64,000 nt of DNA from JADZAI01 sp046348585 (GCA_046348585.1 JAXMDZ010000015.1:1-64000), one strand, 5' to 3'; shown: positions 17,241-25,420, numbered from the stretch's first letter. The notes: a model not told the origin generated them from the letters alone. A program made the numbers and translations.

Positions 17241-17267
17241 ACTGTACCGTCCGGACGGTTTAGTCAA
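17241..17267 (-). promoter_or_regulatory. Efflux-operon promoter with embedded TetR operator
   Basis: The perfect 14-bp palindrome ACCGTCCGGACGGT occupies 17246-17259. On the minus strand it sits between a -35-like TTGACT (17262-17267) and a -10-like TACAGT (17241-17246), separated by 15 bases. A dimer bound here would block the efflux promoter directly. The divergent tetR ATG is 29 bases from the palindrome, so the same site probably also controls the regulator itself. Confidence 0.75.
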
Positions 17268-17287
17268 GCGCGATATTGCACCGCACC

Positions 17288-17827
17288 ATGAACGCAGACG
17301 CCAAGCTCCCGAAGCGGGGGTCGCGCGAGGCCATCCTCGACGCGGCTGAGGCGCTGGTGCGCGAACAGGGCGTCAACCGGATGACGCTCGATGCGGTCGC
17401 CGCCAGGGCCGGCCTGTCGAAGGGCGGCCTGCTCTACAATTTCCCGTCCAAGGACGCGCTGCTGCGCGGCCTGATCGAGCGATTCACCGAACGGATGGAA
17501 ATGGCCGACGGCGATGGCTCTCCGGGCCGGGTCGTCACGCGCCGCCTCGCCGTGCACGACGAGAGCGTCGCCAACCGGCGCGGCGGCCTTGGCATGCTGG
17601 CGGCGTTCGCGGAAAATCCCGACCTGATCGAGCCGGTCAGGGCGTTCCAGCGCCAGCTCTGGGAGCACTGGAAGGCGACCGAGGCCGATCCCGAGCGCGG
17701 GCTGATCGCCTGGCTCGCCGCCGAGGGCCTGTGCTTTCTCGACCTCTTCGAAACCTCGCCGCTGACGCCCGAGGAACACGGCCGGGTGGTCGCGGCGATC
17801 GAACGCATCGCCCGCGGCGAGCGCTAG
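17288..17827 (+). CDS. TetR/AcrR-family repressor of the divergent RND pump
   Basis: A 179-residue regulator. The N-terminal TetR DNA-binding domain (about residues 12-58) shows SREAILDAAEALVREQGVNRMTLDAVAARAGLSKGGLLYNFPSKDALL, with the recognition helix at SKGGLLYNFPSK. The C-terminal ligand domain ends with GRVVAAIERIARGER and resembles the TetR_C_37-like type with LEGLCFLDLF-type helices. Expected action: it represses the adaptor/permease operon from the ACCGTCCGGACGGT site and lets go on binding a pump substrate. The ATG at 17288 is preferred over a TTG four codons earlier. It overlaps the convergent gene end by 4 bases. Confidence 0.92.
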   Translation: MNADAKLPKRGSREAILDAAEALVREQGVNRMTLDAVAARAGLSKGGLLYNFPSKDALLRGLIERFTERMEMADGDGSPGRVVTRRLAVHDESVANRRGGLGMLAAFAENPDLIEPVRAFQRQLWEHWKATEADPERGLIAWLAAEGLCFLDLFETSPLTPEEHGRVVAAIERIARGER

Positions 17828-18369
17828 CGCGGCTCGTCCTCGTTGGCGGAGGCGAGGATCGCCCACAGCGCCTCGGCTGTGCCGATGATCGTCTCGCGGT
17901 TCTGGCGGTCGTAGAGCGCCGAGATCTCGACCTGCCAGCCCTGGACGACGACCGTATAGGAGAGCCAGTCCTGCGCGCCGGCTTCGGCCGCGAGGAAGCT
18001 CGTCGTCGCCGGACGCGCCGTATCGCCCCAGAAGCGCAGGCCCGGCAGGGCCGGCGGATCGCCGTCCGGCATGAAGCCCGGCGGCGTCATGATGGGATCG
18101 GCCGCCATCGTGGGCGCGCCGATCTTCAGCGTGAGCGGTCCGTAGGTCACCTCCACCGCGTCCGGCGCGACGGCGGTCAGCGCCGCGCGGTGCATGGCGG
18201 TCGGGGCGGCGATCTCCAGCGGAATGCGCAGCCCGCTCGGCCGGTGCGCGACGATGCCGTCCGGCAGCACTTCGACGAAGGCGGGGCCGGTCTCGGGCGC
18301 CGGGATGGCGGCCACGGCGCTCGCCAGCATCACACCGGCTAAAATCGTCAGGACACCCGCCCGGACCAT
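17824..18369 (-). CDS. Secreted/periplasmic protein of unknown function
   Basis: A 181-residue protein with a signal peptide (MVRAGVLTILAGVMLASAVAAIPAPE). The mature part looks beta-rich (FVEVLPDGIVAHRPSGLRIPLEIAAP, DAVEVTYGPLTLKIGAP) and ends in an acidic, Trp-containing helix (AEALWAILASANEDEPR). I do not recognise a family; the repeated Pro-Gly-type turns and a TSFLAAEAGAQDWLSYTVVVQGWQVEISALYDRQN segment suggest a small beta-sandwich. Its ATG is 5 bases after the stop of the VWA gene, so the two are transcribed together, which hints at a link to the MoxR/VWA pathway. Confidence 0.7.
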   Translation of the reverse strand: MVRAGVLTILAGVMLASAVAAIPAPETGPAFVEVLPDGIVAHRPSGLRIPLEIAAPTAMHRAALTAVAPDAVEVTYGPLTLKIGAPTMAADPIMTPPGFMPDGDPPALPGLRFWGDTARPATTSFLAAEAGAQDWLSYTVVVQGWQVEISALYDRQNRETIIGTAEALWAILASANEDEPR

Positions 18370-18374
18370 GATCG

Positions 18375-19550
18375 TCACCTGTTCAGTTCGCGCATCGCGC
18401 GGTCGAGGCCGTCGAGGGTCAGCGGGAACATCCGCTCGCCGATCAGCTGTTTGATGAGCTGGATCGAGGGCGTGTACTCCCAGTGCTTCTCGGCGACCGG
18501 GTTCAGCCACACCATGTGCGGATAGATGTCGGCGACGCGCTGCAGCCACACCGCGCCCGCTTCCTCGTTCCAGTGCTCCACGCTGCCGCCCGGATAGGTG
18601 ATCTCGTAGGGGCTCATCGTCGCGTCGCCGATGAAGATCACCTTGTAGTCGTTGCCGAATTTGTGGAGCACGTCCCAGGCCGGCGTCTTCTCGTTGTGAC
18701 GGCGGCGATTGTCCTTCCACACGCTCTCGTAGAGGCAGTTGTGGAAGTAGAAGAACTCCATGTGCTTGAACTCGGTCTTCGCCGCCGAGAACAGCTCCTC
18801 GCAGAGCTTGATATAGCTGTCCATCGAGCCGCCGATGTCGAAGAACAGCAGCACCTTCACGGTGTTGCGCCGTTCCGGCACCAGCGTCACGTCGAGATAG
18901 CCCTTGTTGGCGGTGTTGCGGATCGTGCCCGGCAGATCCAGTTCGGTCTCGGCGCCCTGGCGCGCCCATTTGCGCAACCGGCGGAGCGCCACCTTGATGT
19001 TGCGCGTGCCCAGTTCGACCTGATCGTCGAGATTCTTGTACTCGCGCTTGTCCCACACCTTCACGGCCTTGCCGTGGCGGCCCTTCTCCTGGCCGATGCG
19101 CACGCCCTCGGGATTGTAGCCGCTATTGCCGAACGGCGAGGTGCCGCCCGAGCCGATCATCTTGCTGCCGCCTTCGTGGCGCTTCTTCTGCTCCTCGAGG
19201 CGCTTCTTCAGCTCCTCCATGATCTTTTCCCAGCCGCCGAGCGCCTCGATCTCCTTCTTTTCCTCCTCGGTGAGGAATTTCTCGGTCAGCGCCTTCAGCC
19301 ACTCCTCGGGCAGTTCGGCGGTCTGCGTCGGATCGATGTTCTCCAGCCCCTTGAAGGCATGGCCGAAGACGCGGTCGAACTTGTCGAGATTGCGCTCGTC
19401 CTTGACCAGCACGGTGCGCGCCAGCACGTAGAACTCGTCGATCTTCATGTCGATGACGCCGGCCTTCAGGGCCTCCATCAGCGCCAGATACTCCTTCAGC
19501 GTCACGGGCACCTTGGCGGCGCGCAACTCGTCGAAGAAGGTGAAGAACAT
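18375..19550 (-). CDS. VWA-domain protein (CoxE-like), probable MoxR partner
   Basis: A 391-residue protein. The N-terminus (MFFTFFDELRAAKVPVTLKEYLALMEAL) is the CoxE-like helical region. A charged coiled-coil segment (~110-145, EEEKKEIEALGGWEKIMEELKK with KKR repeats) and a Gly/Ser linker follow. The von Willebrand factor A domain then starts near 228 with the MIDAS motif D-x-G-x-S (FDIGGSMDSY). The third MIDAS Asp region reads VIFIGDATMSPYEI. Proteins of this type are cytoplasmic partners of MoxR ATPases in metal-centre or cofactor insertion. In most genomes the MoxR gene is directly upstream, whereas here it is at 11519. The ATG is chosen to give the conserved MFFTFF start. Confidence 0.9.
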   Translation of the reverse strand: MFFTFFDELRAAKVPVTLKEYLALMEALKAGVIDMKIDEFYVLARTVLVKDERNLDKFDRVFGHAFKGLENIDPTQTAELPEEWLKALTEKFLTEEEKKEIEALGGWEKIMEELKKRLEEQKKRHEGGSKMIGSGGTSPFGNSGYNPEGVRIGQEKGRHGKAVKVWDKREYKNLDDQVELGTRNIKVALRRLRKWARQGAETELDLPGTIRNTANKGYLDVTLVPERRNTVKVLLFFDIGGSMDSYIKLCEELFSAAKTEFKHMEFFYFHNCLYESVWKDNRRRHNEKTPAWDVLHKFGNDYKVIFIGDATMSPYEITYPGGSVEHWNEEAGAVWLQRVADIYPHMVWLNPVAEKHWEYTPSIQLIKQLIGERMFPLTLDGLDRAMRELNR

Positions 19551-19725
19551 GGGCGGACCCCCAGGCGATGGCGTTGGCGCAAGCCTACCCCGGCCCGGCC
19601 CCGCCGCCAATCGCCGTCACGCCCCCGCCGGAACCCCGCAAAGGGGCATTGGCATTCCCCGCCCGCTCCGCCTAGGCTCGGTTACTCGCGCCGGTGAATC
19701 GCCGGCGCGGGCAAGGGCGGGGTTC

Positions 19726-19974
19726 ATGGTCGAGTTGTTTCTGGAGGCCGCGATGCTGGCCGCCGAGTCGCAGCGGGTGATCGCGCTGCGCCTCTTCAAG
19801 CTCGCCTTCGCCGACACCGACGCCCCCGAGGAAGCCCATCTCATGGTCCGCGAGAAGGTCGCCGCCGTGGCGCGGGCGACCCGGGCCGCCGCCTCCGGCG
19901 CCAGCGCCGTCTCGATCGTCAAGGATTACCGGCGGATCGTCCGGGCCAATATCCGCCGCCTCGACCCCGCCTGA
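19726..19974 (+). CDS. Small helical protein of unknown function
   Basis: An 82-residue, mostly helical protein rich in Ala, Arg and Val (MVELFLEAAMLAAESQRVIALRLFKLAFADTDAPEEAHLMVREKVAAVARATRAAASG) with a basic C-terminus (SIVKDYRRIVRANIRRLDPA). It has no signal peptide, no transmembrane segment and no Cys. The pattern, an amphipathic helix followed by an Ala-rich segment, resembles small conserved alphaproteobacterial proteins and is slightly phasin-like, but I cannot assign it. It is flanked by genes on the opposite strand, so it has its own promoter. Confidence 0.65.
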   Translation: MVELFLEAAMLAAESQRVIALRLFKLAFADTDAPEEAHLMVREKVAAVARATRAAASGASAVSIVKDYRRIVRANIRRLDPA

Positions 19975-19985
19975 CGGCGCGCCGC

Positions 19986-20609
19986 TCAGGCGACCTTCAC
20001 CGCCTTGCCCCAGCTGTTGAAGCCCGCGAAGCGCGGCGTGCCGGGTAGGTACATCGTCTCCATGCGCTCGATCCGGAAGCCGCCGTCGGTCAGCATCCGG
20101 TCGACCGGCCGGCAGAGATGACACCCCCCGGCGATGCGCTTCCAGACCGGCTCGATCCGGCGCTGCCACTTGGCGGTCTTCTCGTCGGGCGCGAGCCCGT
20201 GCTCGCAGAACAGCATCGTCGCCTCGGGCTTCATCACCCGGGCGATGGCGCTCATCGCCTTGGGCACGTCGGGGATGGTGCAGAACGTGTAGGTGACGAC
20301 CACCGTGTCGATGCTGGCCGGCGGCAGGTCGATGTCCTCGGCCTTCAGCCCGGTGAACTCGACGCCGATGCCGGCTTCCTTCGCCCGCGCCGCGGCCCGC
20401 TCGCGCATCTTGGGATGCGGCTCCAGTCCGATCAGCCGGCTCACGCGCGATTTATCGTAGAAGGGCAGATTGTGGCCCGCCCCCATGCCGATCTCCAGCA
20501 CCGTCCCGGAGGCCTCGGGCACGACCTTTCGGCGCTGATGCTCGATGGGCTTGGCGCCCATCACCTTGTTCAGCAGCGGCGGCAGGATGTAGCGGTCGTA
20601 GAAGCCCAT
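19986..20609 (-). CDS. Class I SAM-dependent methyltransferase
   Basis: A 207-residue methyltransferase_11/25-type protein. SAM motif I is VLEIGMGAGHN (~37-47), the acidic end of strand 2 is LIGLEPHPKMRERA, motif II-III is DIDLPPASIDTVVVTYTFCTIPD, and the later strand is MLFCEHGLAPDE. The C-terminal GGCHLCRPVDRMLTDGGF is typical of the small group annotated as phosphatidylethanolamine or ubiquinone-type methyltransferases (PmtA/UbiE-like). The Cys-x2-Cys (HLCRP) region near the end is a conserved feature of this branch. The substrate cannot be told from sequence. Confidence 0.85.
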   Translation of the reverse strand: MGFYDRYILPPLLNKVMGAKPIEHQRRKVVPEASGTVLEIGMGAGHNLPFYDKSRVSRLIGLEPHPKMRERAAARAKEAGIGVEFTGLKAEDIDLPPASIDTVVVTYTFCTIPDVPKAMSAIARVMKPEATMLFCEHGLAPDEKTAKWQRRIEPVWKRIAGGCHLCRPVDRMLTDGGFRIERMETMYLPGTPRFAGFNSWGKAVKVA

Positions 20610-20725
20610 GGCGTTTCCCTTTTCCCGCAGGGTGCTCCACCGGCGCGCCGGAGGGAAGGCCCGTTCGCCGCATTGACGCGCCGCGATCCTGCGGCGAATC
20701 TCGCGACCCGAGAGGGAGACCATCC

Positions 20726-21151
20726 ATGCGCAGACTGATCGCCGCCTTCGGCCTCATCTTCGGCCTTGCCACGCTTGCCGCCTGCGGGCCGATCTACGAG
20801 ACGCAATACACGTTTCATCCGCCGGGCGGCCATCGCGGCCAGGCCTGCGTCTCCAGCTGCGACGCCGACCAGACCGCCTGCCGCTACCAGTGCCGGCGCG
20901 AGGTGCAGGATTGCGAGAACGAGAAGCAGCGCATCGCCCAGCGCGAATACAACCGCTATGTGCGCTGGCGGCAGGACCAGAACCTGCCCGTCGACAAGAC
21001 GCTCTACGACTTCACGCCGTCCTATTCCTGCCCGTGGGAAAGCGACTGCACCAGCGTCTGCGAGGCCGACTACCGCGCCTGCTTCCAGGGCTGCGGCGGC
21101 CGCATCGATGCGCAGCAGGTCTGCGTGATGGGCTGCAATCAGGGCAAATGA
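20726..21151 (+). CDS. Lipoprotein with duplicated twin-CX3C motif
   Basis: A 141-residue lipoprotein: the lipobox LAAC places the lipid-bearing Cys at residue 20. The mature part has twelve more cysteines. They form two copies of C-x3-C-x6-C-x3-C: C41/45/52/56 and C108/112/119/123, plus extra C63, C102, C133 and C137. The pattern suggests two helical hairpins each locked by two disulfides, joined by a charged linker (residues 64-100, Arg/Gln/Tyr-rich). I do not know the family. It lies alone between divergent and convergent neighbours; a methyltransferase precedes it on the other strand. Confidence 0.8.
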   Translation: MRRLIAAFGLIFGLATLAACGPIYETQYTFHPPGGHRGQACVSSCDADQTACRYQCRREVQDCENEKQRIAQREYNRYVRWRQDQNLPVDKTLYDFTPSYSCPWESDCTSVCEADYRACFQGCGGRIDAQQVCVMGCNQGK

Positions 21152-21180
21152 CGCCCTGACGGCGGCGGGCCGGAGCGTCG

Positions 21181-21387
21181 CTAGCGCTTCGGCCGGGGGG
21201 CGATGAAGAACGACATGGCGATCAGCGCGACGCCGATCCCGGCGATCGCCCCGCCCGCCTGACCGCCGATCCGCATGACTTCGGCCGGATCGTTCGATCC
21301 GCCCGCGATGTTGCGGATGCCGATGAACACCGCCGCGCCGAGCGCGATGGCGACGAGGCCGCCGAAGGCCATACGCTTGTTCTTCAT
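21181..21387 (-). CDS. Small membrane protein, two transmembrane helices
   Basis: A 68-residue protein with a basic start (MKNKRMAF) and two membrane helices (GGLVAIALGAAVFIGIRNI and GGAIAGIGVALIAMSFFIA) joined by a short Asn/Asp/Glu loop. The tail is basic (APRPKR). No family is recognised. The gene follows the DUF1244 gene by only 9 bases on the same strand and may be co-transcribed with it and the amidohydrolase-like gene further upstream. Confidence 0.7.
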   Translation of the reverse strand: MKNKRMAFGGLVAIALGAAVFIGIRNIAGGSNDPAEVMRIGGQAGGAIAGIGVALIAMSFFIAPRPKR

Positions 21388-21396
21388 GGGGTCTTT

Positions 21397-21744
21397 CTAC
21401 CAGCCCTTGCCGCCGCCGTCCTTCGACGGCGCGGCCTGCTGCATCTGGGTGTGTTGCGGATGGGCGGCGGCGAACTGGGCCTGCGCCTGGGGGCTGGCCT
21501 CGCTCTGATAGCGCGCCTTCCAGTCGGCATAGGGCATGCCGTAGATCGCTTCGCGGCCCTCGTCCTTGCCGATCTCCGCGCCGCGCTCGGCGGCCGCCTC
21601 GCGGAACCAGTCGCCGAGGCAGTTCCGGCAGAACCCGGCGAGGTTCATCAGGTCGATGTTCTGCACATCCGTCCGTTCGCGCAGATGCTGCACGAGACGG
21701 CGGAAAGCGGCGGCTTCGGCTTGGGTTCGGGTGGCGTCGTCCAT
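21397..21744 (-). CDS. DUF1244 family protein
   Basis: A 115-residue protein of the DUF1244 (SMc04008-like) family, recognised by the near-invariant block FRRLVQHLRERTDVQNIDLMNLAGFCRNCLGDWF followed by GxEIGKDEGREAIYGMPYADWKARYQ. The two cysteines in FCRNC are conserved in the family. The fold is helical and the function is unknown. The C-terminal ~25 residues are an extra Gln/Ala/Gly-rich tail. It sits between the N-formylglutamate amidohydrolase-like gene (10 bases upstream) and a small membrane protein gene, all on the same strand. Confidence 0.9.
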   Translation of the reverse strand: MDDATRTQAEAAAFRRLVQHLRERTDVQNIDLMNLAGFCRNCLGDWFREAAAERGAEIGKDEGREAIYGMPYADWKARYQSEASPQAQAQFAAAHPQHTQMQQAAPSKDGGGKGW

Positions 21745-21754
21745 GGGCGCGTTC

Positions 21755-22546
21755 TTAGCCCGGAAGTCCCGCCTGCGCGAGAGCCCGCGAGAGCGCCCGC
21801 GTCACGATTCCCGTCATCCGGGCGAGCCCCGCCTCGTCCGCGATCAGGTCCTGCCGGACCTCGATCAGCGCATGGGGCAGGCCGCGCGCCGTGCCGTGGG
21901 TCCACATCGTGTCGCCCTCCAGCGCGCCGTGATAGGGCTCGTTGTCGCCGACCGTGAAGCCCTCCTCGGCCCGGAACGCCTCCAGCAGCGGCGCGGCGAG
22001 CCGGGGGTCGCGGTCCCACAGGATGGCGACATGCCAGGGGCGCGGCGCGCCTTTCCACACCGGCGTGAAGGAATGCACCGACACCAGCGTCGGCGGCGTC
22101 CCGGCCGCCAGACTCGCCTCGATCGCCGCCGCGACCGCCGCGTGATAGGGCCGGTGATAGCGCGCGATCCGGGCCGCGATCTCGTCCTCGTCCGCCCCGG
22201 CATTGCCGGGCACGATCGCCCCGTCCGACAGGCGCATCACGATGGTCGGATCGTCCGCGCCGCGATTGAGATCGACCAGCAGCCGCGACCAGCGCCCCAG
22301 GAACGCGGGCGCGCCGAACGAGGCCGCGAGCCGCCGCGTCAGCTCGCCCGCCCCGATGTCCCAGGCGATGTGGCGTGCGAACTGTTCGGGACCGAGGCCG
22401 AGATCGCCATAGCGGGCCGGAACCGCGTTCGAGGCGTGATCGCACAGGAAGATCAGCGGGGCGGCCGCCGGACCGGACACAGGGCGCCCGGGCACGCGGT
22501 CATAGGCGGGTTCTTCGTCGCAGGCGTCTTGCATCGGGGGCGGCAT
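21755..22546 (-). CDS. N-formylglutamate amidohydrolase family protein, copy 1
   Basis: A ~263-residue protein of the HutG-like N-formylglutamate amidohydrolase family. The landmarks are PLIFLCDHASNAVP (CDHASN, zinc-site region), HIAWDIGAGELTRRL, the LVDLNRGADDP motif with Asn/Arg, RYHRPYHAAV, VSVHSFTPVW (metal-binding His) and a C-terminal ALIEVRQDL with the conserved Glu. This subfamily often carries a hydrolase role of uncertain substrate. Several in-frame Met codons exist near the start; 22546 is chosen because the conserved part begins soon after, and 22588 is the other option. It is divergent from the glycerate kinase gene. Confidence 0.85.
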   Translation of the reverse strand: MPPPMQDACDEEPAYDRVPGRPVSGPAAAPLIFLCDHASNAVPARYGDLGLGPEQFARHIAWDIGAGELTRRLAASFGAPAFLGRWSRLLVDLNRGADDPTIVMRLSDGAIVPGNAGADEDEIAARIARYHRPYHAAVAAAIEASLAAGTPPTLVSVHSFTPVWKGAPRPWHVAILWDRDPRLAAPLLEAFRAEEGFTVGDNEPYHGALEGDTMWTHGTARGLPHALIEVRQDLIADEAGLARMTGIVTRALSRALAQAGLPG

Positions 22547-22593
22547 GTCCTTCAAGTCGGCTCTAGCATTCCTCTCGTGGCGGACCAAAGACC

Positions 22594-23859
22594 TTGGCGG
22601 ACGAAGACGGCATGAGGCGCGATCTGCGCCGCATCCTGGACGCCGCGCTCGCGGCGGCCGATGCCGGCCGCGCCGTGCGCGCCGCGCTGCCGCCGCGCCC
22701 GGCGGGCCGCATCGTCGTCGCCGGGGCGGGCAAGGCGGCGGCCGCGATGGCGGCGGCGGTCGAGGATTCCTGGGGCGGCGATCTGGAAGGCCATGTCGTC
22801 GCGCAGGCGGGCTACGGCCTGCCGCTCGCCCGCATCCGCCTGACCGCGGCGAGCCACCCGCTGCCGGGACTTGAGGCGCAGGCGGCCGCCGCCGAGACGC
22901 TGGTACGGGCCGCGCTGCTGGGGCCGGACGACACGCTGCTCGTCCTGCTCTCGGGCGGCGGCTCGGCGCTGTGGCCGGCCCCCCGCCGCCCGCTGACCCT
23001 CGACGCCAAGCGCGCCGTCACCGCGCAGCTCCTGCTGAGCGGCGCGCCGATCGGCGAGATCAACACGGTGCGCAAGCACATCTCGCGCATCAAGGGCGGG
23101 CGGCTGGCGGCGGCGGCGCAGGCGGGCCGGATTCTCGCCCTCGCGGTCAGCGACGTGCCCGGCGACGATCCGGCGCTGATCGCCTCGGGTCCGGTTTCGC
23201 CCGATCCTTCCACCCTTGCCGAGGCCCGCGCCATCCTCGACCGCCGCGCCGTCACGATGACGCCCGAACTCGCCGCCGTGCTGGACGATCCCGCCAGCGA
23301 GACGCCCAAGCCCGGCGATCCCTGCTTCGCGCGCGTCGATTATCGCCTCGTGCTGCGGCCCCGCGACATGCTGGCGGCGGCGGCGGCCGAAGCCGCCGCG
23401 CTCGGCTACGAACCGCGCCTGCTCGGCGACCGGCTGGAGGGCGAGGCGCACGCCGTCGGCGCGTCCCACGCGGAGATCGCCCGCGCGGCGCTCGCGGCCG
23501 GGCGTCCCGTCGCGCTCGTCTCCGGCGGCGAACTGACCGTCCGGGTCCGGGGCGGCGGCACGGGCGGTCCCAACCGCGAATATGCGCTCGCCCTCGCGCT
23601 GGCGCTGGACGGGGCGGCGGGCGTCGTCGCGCTCGCCGCCGACAGCGACGGCCAGGACGGCACGCAGGGCGCGGCCGGGGCGATGGTGCTGCCCTCGACG
23701 CTGGCCCGCGCGGCGGCGCTGAAGCTCGACGCCCGCGCCTTCCTCGCCGCCAACGACAGCGGCGGGTTCTTTTCGCGTCTGGGAGACGAGATCGTCACTG
23801 GACCGACCCGCACGAATGTGAACGATGTCCGCGCCGTCCTGATCCGCCCAGCAGATTGA
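22594..23859 (+). CDS. Glycerate 2-kinase (MOFRL/GckA-TtuD type)
   Basis: A 421-residue type-2 glycerate kinase, ATP + glycerate giving 2-phosphoglycerate. The N-terminal DUF4147 domain shows VVAGAGKAAAAMA and LLVLLSGGGSALWPAP, with NTVRKHISRIKGGRLAAA following. The C-terminal MOFRL domain shows ALVSGGELTVRVRGGGTGGPNREYALALAL and ALAADSDGQDGTQGAAGAM, with a FLAANDSGGFFSRLGDEIVTGPTRTNVND end. The gene is followed 4 bases later by pyruvate kinase, the pairing known as ttuD-ttuE in tartrate utilisation, where glycerate is turned to pyruvate through enolase. The start could also be the ATG at 22612. Confidence 0.92.
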   Translation: MADEDGMRRDLRRILDAALAAADAGRAVRAALPPRPAGRIVVAGAGKAAAAMAAAVEDSWGGDLEGHVVAQAGYGLPLARIRLTAASHPLPGLEAQAAAAETLVRAALLGPDDTLLVLLSGGGSALWPAPRRPLTLDAKRAVTAQLLLSGAPIGEINTVRKHISRIKGGRLAAAAQAGRILALAVSDVPGDDPALIASGPVSPDPSTLAEARAILDRRAVTMTPELAAVLDDPASETPKPGDPCFARVDYRLVLRPRDMLAAAAAEAAALGYEPRLLGDRLEGEAHAVGASHAEIARAALAAGRPVALVSGGELTVRVRGGGTGGPNREYALALALALDGAAGVVALAADSDGQDGTQGAAGAMVLPSTLARAAALKLDARAFLAANDSGGFFSRLGDEIVTGPTRTNVNDVRAVLIRPAD

Positions 23860-23863
23860 AGCC

Positions 23864-25291
23864 ATGCGCCGCAACCGGAATATCAAGATACTCGCGACGC
23901 TGGGTCCGGCCTCCTCGACGCGCGAGGCGATCGCCGCGCTGTTCGCCGCCGGGGCCGATGTCTTCCGCATCAATATGAGCCACACGCGCCACGACCTGCT
24001 GCGCGAGCTGGTCGGCCATGTGCGCGCCATCGAAGCGGAGACCGGCCGCCCCATCGGCATCCTCGCCGATCTTCAGGGGCCGAAGCTCAGGATCGGCGCT
24101 TTCGCGGGCGGTCCGGTGACGCTGACGCCGGGCGACGTCTTCACGCTCCACCTCGATCCGGTGCCGGGCGACGCGAACGGCGTGACGCTCCCCCACCGCG
24201 AGATCCTCGAAGCCCTCAGGCCCGGCGCGCGCCTGCTGCTCGACGACGGCCGCATCAGCCTCAAGGTGACGGAGGCGAGCCCGACCCGCGCGGTGACGGT
24301 CGTCGAGATCGGCGGACGGCTGTCCGACCGCAAGGGCGTCAACGTGCCCGACACGCAATTGCCGATTCCCGCGCTCACCGAAAAGGACCGCGCCGATCTG
24401 TCGGCGGCGATCGAGGCCGACGTCGACTGGATCGCCCTCTCCTTCGTGCAGACGGCGGCGGACGTGGCGGAGGCCAAGAAGCTCGTCATGGGCCGGGCCG
24501 GCGTCATGGCGAAGATCGAAAAGCCCCAGGCGGTCGCCCAGCTCGATGCGATCCTCGAAGTCGCCGACGGCATCATGATCGCGCGCGGCGATCTGGGCGT
24601 CGAACTGCCGCTGGAGGACGTGCCCGGCCGCCAGAAGCAGATCAATCGCGCCGCCCGCCGGGCCGGCAAGCCGGTGGTCGTGGCGACGCAGATGCTGGAA
24701 TCGATGATCGAGAAGCCGGCCCCGACCCGCGCCGAAGTGTCGGACGTGGCGACCGCCGTCTTCGAAGGGGCGGACGCGGTCATGCTCTCGGCCGAAAGCG
24801 CCGCCGGGGCCTGGCCGGCCGAAGCGGTCGCCACCATGAACCGCATCGCCGAGCGGGTGGAGGGCGAGGCCTTCTATCGCTCCATCGTCGATGCGCAGCG
24901 CGCCGAACCGGAAGCGACCGCCGCCGACGCGATCACCGCCGCCGCCCACCAGATCGCCGAAAATCTCAACGTCGCGGCCATCGTCACCTACACGGCGTCC
25001 GGCGCGACCGCGATCCGCGCCTCGCGCGAACGCCCCAACGTGCCGGTGCTGGCGATCTCGCCGGTGCTCAAGACGGCGCGCCGGCTCGCCATCGCCTGGG
25101 GCCTGCACTGCCTGACGGTGGAGGAACCGCGCGACCTCGACGGCATCGTCGATCAGGCCTGCCGCATGGCCTGGCGCGAAGGCTTCGCCAAGCCCGGCCA
25201 GCGCGTCATCGTCATCTGCGGCGTGCCGCTCGGCACGCCCGGCGCGACCAATCTGCTGCGCATCGCGCTGGTCGGCCGCTCCTGGGACTGA
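23864..25291 (+). CDS. pyk: Pyruvate kinase
   Basis: A 475-residue pyruvate kinase, PEP + ADP giving pyruvate + ATP. The N-terminus (NIKILATLGPASSTREAI) holds the first barrel strand; the substrate loop INMSH and the LADLQGPKLRIGAF segment (K in QGPKLR) follow. AKIEKPQAV and the signature IARGDLGVELPLEDVPGRQKQI identify the active-site helix, and KPVVVATQMLESM with APTRAEVSDVATAV closes the barrel. The C-terminal effector domain (from ~340) is present. Directly after glycerate kinase, it supports a glycerate-to-pyruvate module. The Thr/Ser and Lys residues expected for K+-dependent catalysis were not examined individually. Confidence 0.95.
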   Translation: MRRNRNIKILATLGPASSTREAIAALFAAGADVFRINMSHTRHDLLRELVGHVRAIEAETGRPIGILADLQGPKLRIGAFAGGPVTLTPGDVFTLHLDPVPGDANGVTLPHREILEALRPGARLLLDDGRISLKVTEASPTRAVTVVEIGGRLSDRKGVNVPDTQLPIPALTEKDRADLSAAIEADVDWIALSFVQTAADVAEAKKLVMGRAGVMAKIEKPQAVAQLDAILEVADGIMIARGDLGVELPLEDVPGRQKQINRAARRAGKPVVVATQMLESMIEKPAPTRAEVSDVATAVFEGADAVMLSAESAAGAWPAEAVATMNRIAERVEGEAFYRSIVDAQRAEPEATAADAITAAAHQIAENLNVAAIVTYTASGATAIRASRERPNVPVLAISPVLKTARRLAIAWGLHCLTVEEPRDLDGIVDQACRMAWREGFAKPGQRVIVICGVPLGTPGATNLLRIALVGRSWD

Positions 25292-25317
25292 GGCCCGGCA
25301 AATCCCGCGAACGCAGG

Positions 25318-25420
25318 CTCTCATCCTCATGGCCGGGTCTGACCCAGCCATCCAGCACCGCGCCGCTCCCCTTCCCCCAGCGCGGAGGAAGGTGCCCCGC
25401 AGGGGCGGAAGGGGGGACAA
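25318..25420. repeat. Composite REP-like region: copy 3 of the CCTTCCCCC element plus a separate palindrome
   Basis: ATGGCCGGGTC-T-GACCCAGCCAT at 25329-25351 is an 11-bp inverted repeat with one mismatch. It is followed at 25366-25418 by CCTTCCCCCAGCGCGGAGGAAGGTGCCCCGCAGGGGCGGAAGGGGGG, matching the elements at 2511 and 7936. Both lie in the gap between convergent pyruvate kinase and TPR genes, a place where such elements could also act as terminators. Confidence 0.7.
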
